Part shown: positions 61,241 to 64,000 of the stretch, one piece after another
How the letters are laid out: every line of letters starts with the position of its first letter
How positions within the stretch are numbered: the stretch's first letter is position 1
From: Streptomyces sp. DG2A-72
Lineage (GTDB): Bacteria; Actinomycetota; Actinomycetes; Streptomycetales; Streptomycetaceae
Direction: 5' to 3'
DNA: 64,000 nucleotides
NCBI RefSeq assembly: GCF_030499575.1
Contig: NZ_JASTLC010000001.1
Location: 2,938,001-3,002,000 of the forward strand
Notes under the pieces: generated by a model
Database searches by the model: none
Told to the model about the DNA's origin: nothing
The model's input: the letters and a program-made list of their open reading frames with translations, nothing else
Made by a program: the position numbers and the translations under genes

Positions 61241-62677
61241 CTACCCGGAGTTCAGACGCCACTGTTGGCAGTTGTTGCCCAGCCAGCTCCACTGGCGTAC
61301 GTCCGTCCCGTCCGCCGTTCCGCAGTTCGTCGCTTCGGCCACCTTGCCCGTTGCCTGGTTGACGATCCTGACGTAGCCGCCGTCTGTCGCCACGAAGCGG
61401 AACCGTTGGCAGGTGTTGTTCAGCCACGACCACTGGCGTAGGTCGGCGCCGTCGGCGGAGGAGCAGTTCTCGGTGTCGAGGGCCTTGCCGGTGGCGACGT
61501 TGACCAGGCGGTGGGTGTCGTCGCCCAGGTCTTCGAGCCGCCACTTCTGGTTGTTGCCGCCGCTGCACGTCCACTGCTGGACATTGGCCCCGTCGGCCGT
61601 CGAACCCCCGGCCACCTCAAGGCACTTACCACTGTTGCGGTTCGAGAGGGTGTACGTCGTGGAGGCGGAGGCCGGCTCTCCCGACGGGCCGGTCATGCTC
61701 GCGCCGAGGCGTGCCGGTGTGCCGAAGTTCGGGGTGCCGTCGGAGTTCCAGGTGAATTTCTGGGCGCGGGCTGTGCGCCCGTTGTCGCAGCCATCGCTCG
61801 CGGCGTCGTTGGCGTGGTAGACGATCCAGTTCTCGGTGCCGTCGGGGGACGTGAAGAAGCCGTTGTGTCCGGGGCCGTAGACGCCTGCCGCGTCATTGCG
61901 CTGGAAGACGGGCGTGGACTTCTTGGTCCAGGAGGACGCGGAGAGCGGGTTGGAGCCGGTGAGGGTGAGCTGGCCTAGTTTGTAGTCGGGGGTCCAGCAG
62001 CCGCTCGCCGAGTAGATGAGGTAGGTCCGGCCGTTGCGCTGCAGGATCTCCGGGCCCTCGTTCACCGTACCGCCGGACCTCTCCCAGGAGTTGGTGGGAG
62101 TGGAGATGGTGGAGAAGCCGGTGGCGAGGGTGTAGGGGTTGGACATGCGGGCGGCCACCAGGTTCTGGGTGCCTCCTCCGCTCGCGCTGCCGAACAAGTA
62201 CAGGCTGCCGTTGATCGTGGCGACCGTCGCGTCCAGCATCCAGGCCGAGTTGAGCTGGTTGCGGTAGGTGTACGGGCCCATGGGGTCGGACCCTGCGCTC
62301 TCCAGGACGTGAGTGCGTTGGGTCGGGTTGTAGTCGGAGACGTTCTGGCCGGCGACGTAGTACAGATACCAGCGGCCGTTGATGAAGTGGATCTCCGGCG
62401 CCCAGATGTTGCAGCAGCGGTTCGGCGCGTCGCCCTTCCACACCTCCACGCTGGGCGCGGAAGCGAGCCCCGCCAGGGTCGTGGACTTGCGCATGGTGAT
62501 GACGTCGGTCCAACTCGTCGCCACCATGTAGTAGTTGCCGTTGTGGTACGAGATCCAGGGGTCGGCGCCCTTCTGCGCCTTGACCGGATTGGTGAAGGAG
62601 GCCGCGCTCGCGGAGGACTGTCCCAGCCCCAGCAGGATGACCAGCGCGGCCAGCAGGGTCAGTAGGCGACGGGCCAT
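61241..62677 (-). CDS. Secreted GH43 arabinosidase-like enzyme with ricin-type lectin domain
   Basis: This 478-residue exoenzyme has a signal peptide (LLTLLAALVILLGLGQSSA, cleavage near residue 26). The five-bladed GH43 domain has the catalytic acids in GADPWISYH (Asp), WMLDATVATI (Asp) and TVNEGPEILQ (Glu). From about residue 345 a ricin-type beta-trefoil follows with QxW repeats (VQQWTC, LRQWSW, VRQWSW, CQQWRL), a sugar-binding CBM13-like domain. Expected activity is on arabinofuranosyl linkages. Its start overlaps the end of the upstream GH43 gene by 19 bases. Confidence 0.92.
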   Translation of the reverse strand: MARRLLTLLAALVILLGLGQSSASAASFTNPVKAQKGADPWISYHNGNYYMVATSWTDVITMRKSTTLAGLASAPSVEVWKGDAPNRCCNIWAPEIHFINGRWYLYYVAGQNVSDYNPTQRTHVLESAGSDPMGPYTYRNQLNSAWMLDATVATINGSLYLFGSASGGGTQNLVAARMSNPYTLATGFSTISTPTNSWERSGGTVNEGPEILQRNGRTYLIYSASGCWTPDYKLGQLTLTGSNPLSASSWTKKSTPVFQRNDAAGVYGPGHNGFFTSPDGTENWIVYHANDAASDGCDNGRTARAQKFTWNSDGTPNFGTPARLGASMTGPSGEPASASTTYTLSNRNSGKCLEVAGGSTADGANVQQWTCSGGNNQKWRLEDLGDDTHRLVNVATGKALDTENCSSADGADLRQWSWLNNTCQRFRFVATDGGYVRIVNQATGKVAEATNCGTADGTDVRQWSWLGNNCQQWRLNSG

Positions 62678-63627
62678 CCGCTGCTCCAGTTCAGTAGGTT
62701 GATGCCGAGTTTGGGCCTGCCGTTGTCCTGGCCGTCGTAGTAGTGGTAGACGATCAGGTCCCCGTCGGCATCGTTCATGATCGACTGCCCGCCGGGTCCG
62801 ATGTACCGGCCGTGCGACTCCAGCACGGGCGTCCCACCGTTGTTCATCATCGCCACGCCGTTCTTGTCGTAGTACGGCCCGGTGACGCTGGTGGCACGGC
62901 CGACCTTGACCTTGTACGTCGAACTGGTGCCGGCGCAGCAGGTGTCGTACGAGGCGAAGAGGTAGTAGTAGCTCCCCCGCTTGACGATGTAGGGCGCTTC
63001 GACGGCCTTGGTCCCGGTGGGGCGGGAGGCGAGCGAGTACCGAGTGGTGTTGCTCGACAGCTGCTTACCGGTGGACGGATTGACCTGGATCATCTTGATC
63101 CCCGTCCACCAACTGCCGAAGGACAGCCACCACTTGCCGTCGCTGTCGACGAAGAGGTTCGGGTCGATGGCGTTGTAGTCGCTGGACGAGCCGGAGGTGT
63201 AGACGGTCCCCTGGTCGCTCCAGCTGCCCGGCCGGCCGGTGCTGGAGGTGGCGAGCCCGATGGCCGAGGTGTTCGAGCCGAACTTCGAGACGGAGTAGTA
63301 CAGCAGGTACTTGCCACCGTGGTACGAGATGTCCGGCGCCCAGGCCTCCGGCACGGAGGAGTACGACGACCACCAACTCGGCCGCGACGAGAACGCGTCC
63401 GCGCCCGCACTGAAGGCGGTGCGGTTGCCGGACGTCTTGCTGGCGATGCCGCCGCCGGTGGCGTACAGCAGGTACTGGCCGGACGACGTGCGGATCATCG
63501 TCGGGTCGTGGGTGACGATGGAGCCGGTGACGGTACCGGGGTTGGGGTAGGCCGACGCGCTGGACGGGATGAGGGCCAGCAGGGCGGCGGCGGGGAGGGC
63601 GAGAAGGGCGGTTTTGGTGCGGCTCAC
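62659..63627 (-). CDS. Secreted GH43 endo-arabinanase-like enzyme
   Basis: This 322-residue enzyme has a signal peptide ending PSSASA-YPNP. The GH43 propeller has the three acids in VTHDPTMIRTS (Asp), NAIDPNLFVDSDG (Asp) and KAVEAPYIVKRG (Glu). The length and sequence match endo-1,5-alpha-L-arabinanases, which cut the arabinan backbone outside the cell. I chose GTG 63627, 7 bases after AGGAG; an ATG at 63648 in frame lacks a ribosome site. It is the first gene of a two-gene GH43 operon, and a TNTCGAACRA motif lies 20 bases upstream. Confidence 0.92.
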   Translation of the reverse strand: MSRTKTALLALPAAALLALIPSSASAYPNPGTVTGSIVTHDPTMIRTSSGQYLLYATGGGIASKTSGNRTAFSAGADAFSSRPSWWSSYSSVPEAWAPDISYHGGKYLLYYSVSKFGSNTSAIGLATSSTGRPGSWSDQGTVYTSGSSSDYNAIDPNLFVDSDGKWWLSFGSWWTGIKMIQVNPSTGKQLSSNTTRYSLASRPTGTKAVEAPYIVKRGSYYYLFASYDTCCAGTSSTYKVKVGRATSVTGPYYDKNGVAMMNNGGTPVLESHGRYIGPGGQSIMNDADGDLIVYHYYDGQDNGRPKLGINLLNWSSGWPVAY

Positions 63628-63647
63628 GTGAACGCTCCTGTTCTGCA

Positions 63648-63657
63648 TCTCGAACAA
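63648..63657. promoter_or_regulatory. TNTCGAACRA motif upstream of the GH43 operon
   Basis: TCTCGAACAA on the plus strand lies 21-30 bases upstream of the GTG of the leftward GH43 operon. It matches the pair at the sugar operon promoter, suggesting common control. The order relative to the promoter is unknown. Confidence 0.4.
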
Positions 63658-63701
63658 CGATCGTCACTTCGGACGGACCGTAGAATCGAATCACTTGCGC
63701 G

Positions 63702-64000
63702 TCAATGACCCGCGCACGTCGCAGAAGTCGACGACCCACGCCCACCGAAACGGGCCAGCCATCCCGGCAGGTCCACCTCCGCAAGGACGGTCTTGCCGGG
63801 AGGGTCCCGGTCCAGCACCTCCCACCGGTCGGCCAGCGCCTCGACGAGGACGAGTCCGCGGCCGTGTTCACCGAGGAGACACGGAGGCGGTACGTCGCCC
63901 GGCTTCGGGAGGCCGGGTTCGGTACGGGTGTCACTGACCTCGACCCGGATGCTCCCCGTCGGCAGCGACAGCCGCAGCTCGAAGTCCCGCCCGGGGACCC
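63702..64000 (-). CDS. ATP-binding (HATPase_c_2, RsbW-like) regulatory protein, C-terminal part
   Basis: The last 99 codons (stop TGA at 63704-63702) of a gene entering from beyond the window edge read VPGRDFELRLSLPTGSIRVE, SDTRTEPGLP (N-box-like), CLLGEHGRGLVLVEALADRW (G-box) and KTVLAEVDLPGWLARFGG. This is the GHKL ATPase fold of the small anti-sigma or sensor-type proteins common in Streptomyces. Roughly the last two thirds of such a protein is present. The start lies outside. Confidence 0.82.
   Translation of the reverse strand, partial: VPGRDFELRLSLPTGSIRVEVSDTRTEPGLPKPGDVPPPCLLGEHGRGLVLVEALADRWEVLDRDPPGKTVLAEVDLPGWLARFGGRGSSTSATCAGH

Overview
This window is GC-rich chromosomal DNA from a Streptomyces, or a very close relative. 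Codons almost always end in G or C, GTG starts are common, and the gene order (ter stress genes, aceE, a fabD-fabH-acpP-fabF operon behind a PucR-type activator, DUF3145, an SCO2400-family protein, then a sugar ABC operon) matches what I recall of the core of the Streptomyces coelicolor chromosome around its fab locus. I see no rRNA, tRNA, CRISPR array, transposase, phage genes or antibiotic cluster. Most of the window is conserved core; the accessory-looking parts are the repeats, three broken genes at 35.7-38.3 kb, and the sugar/arabinan genes at the right end.

Layout. 0-1.7 kb: a coiled-coil protein and an FmdB zinc ribbon. 1.8-10.9 kb: a ter stress locus with a HAD phosphatase, a four-domain protein (phosphoribosyltransferase, TRSP, second phosphoribosyltransferase, PELOTA RNA-binding), a CitE-like lyase, four TerD/TerA-type proteins and a DUF475/TerC-like membrane protein. 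11.0-15.2 kb: a 1-Cys-type peroxiredoxin, a DUF3052 protein and aceE. 15.2-25.1 kb: a potassium channel, an MFS pump with its TetR, hydrolases, a DUF4429 protein, an aldo-keto reductase with its MerR regulator, an acetyltransferase, a beta-lactamase-fold protein and a pirin. 25.2-30.9 kb: fasR and the fatty-acid operon. 31.1-35.6 kb: a lipoprotein SGNH hydrolase, aldose epimerase and a GH3 glucosidase. 35.7-38.3 kb: ridA, lysR and a pyroglutamyl-peptidase-like gene, all damaged. 38.3-50.6 kb: an EI24 membrane protein, a TauD-type dioxygenase, an AhpD-like protein, a secreted M14 peptidase, a beta-lactamase-fold esterase, Ohr, a secreted alpha/beta hydrolase, an NADP oxidoreductase with MarR, and an SCO2400-family protein. 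50.8-59.3 kb: a sugar catabolism/uptake operon. 59.5-64.0 kb: an aminotransferase, two secreted GH43 enzymes, and the end of an ATPase-fold regulator.

How parts work together. The fab genes make malonyl-ACP, start and elongate fatty acids, with FasR as the likely activator; acpP is bracketed by strong RNA hairpins. The sugar operon couples an enolase-superfamily sugar-acid dehydratase, a zinc dehydrogenase, an uncharacterised barrel protein, a complete ABC importer and a Tat-exported epimerase. Nearby secreted GH43 enzymes could supply arabinose-type sugars, and a short motif (TNTCGAACRA) sits upstream of both groups.

The most striking non-genic structure is a dispersed GC-rich repeat family. 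It occupies seven of the twelve convergent gene junctions, and one inverted pair lies inside the coding sequence of the four-domain ter protein, where it forms an interdomain linker.
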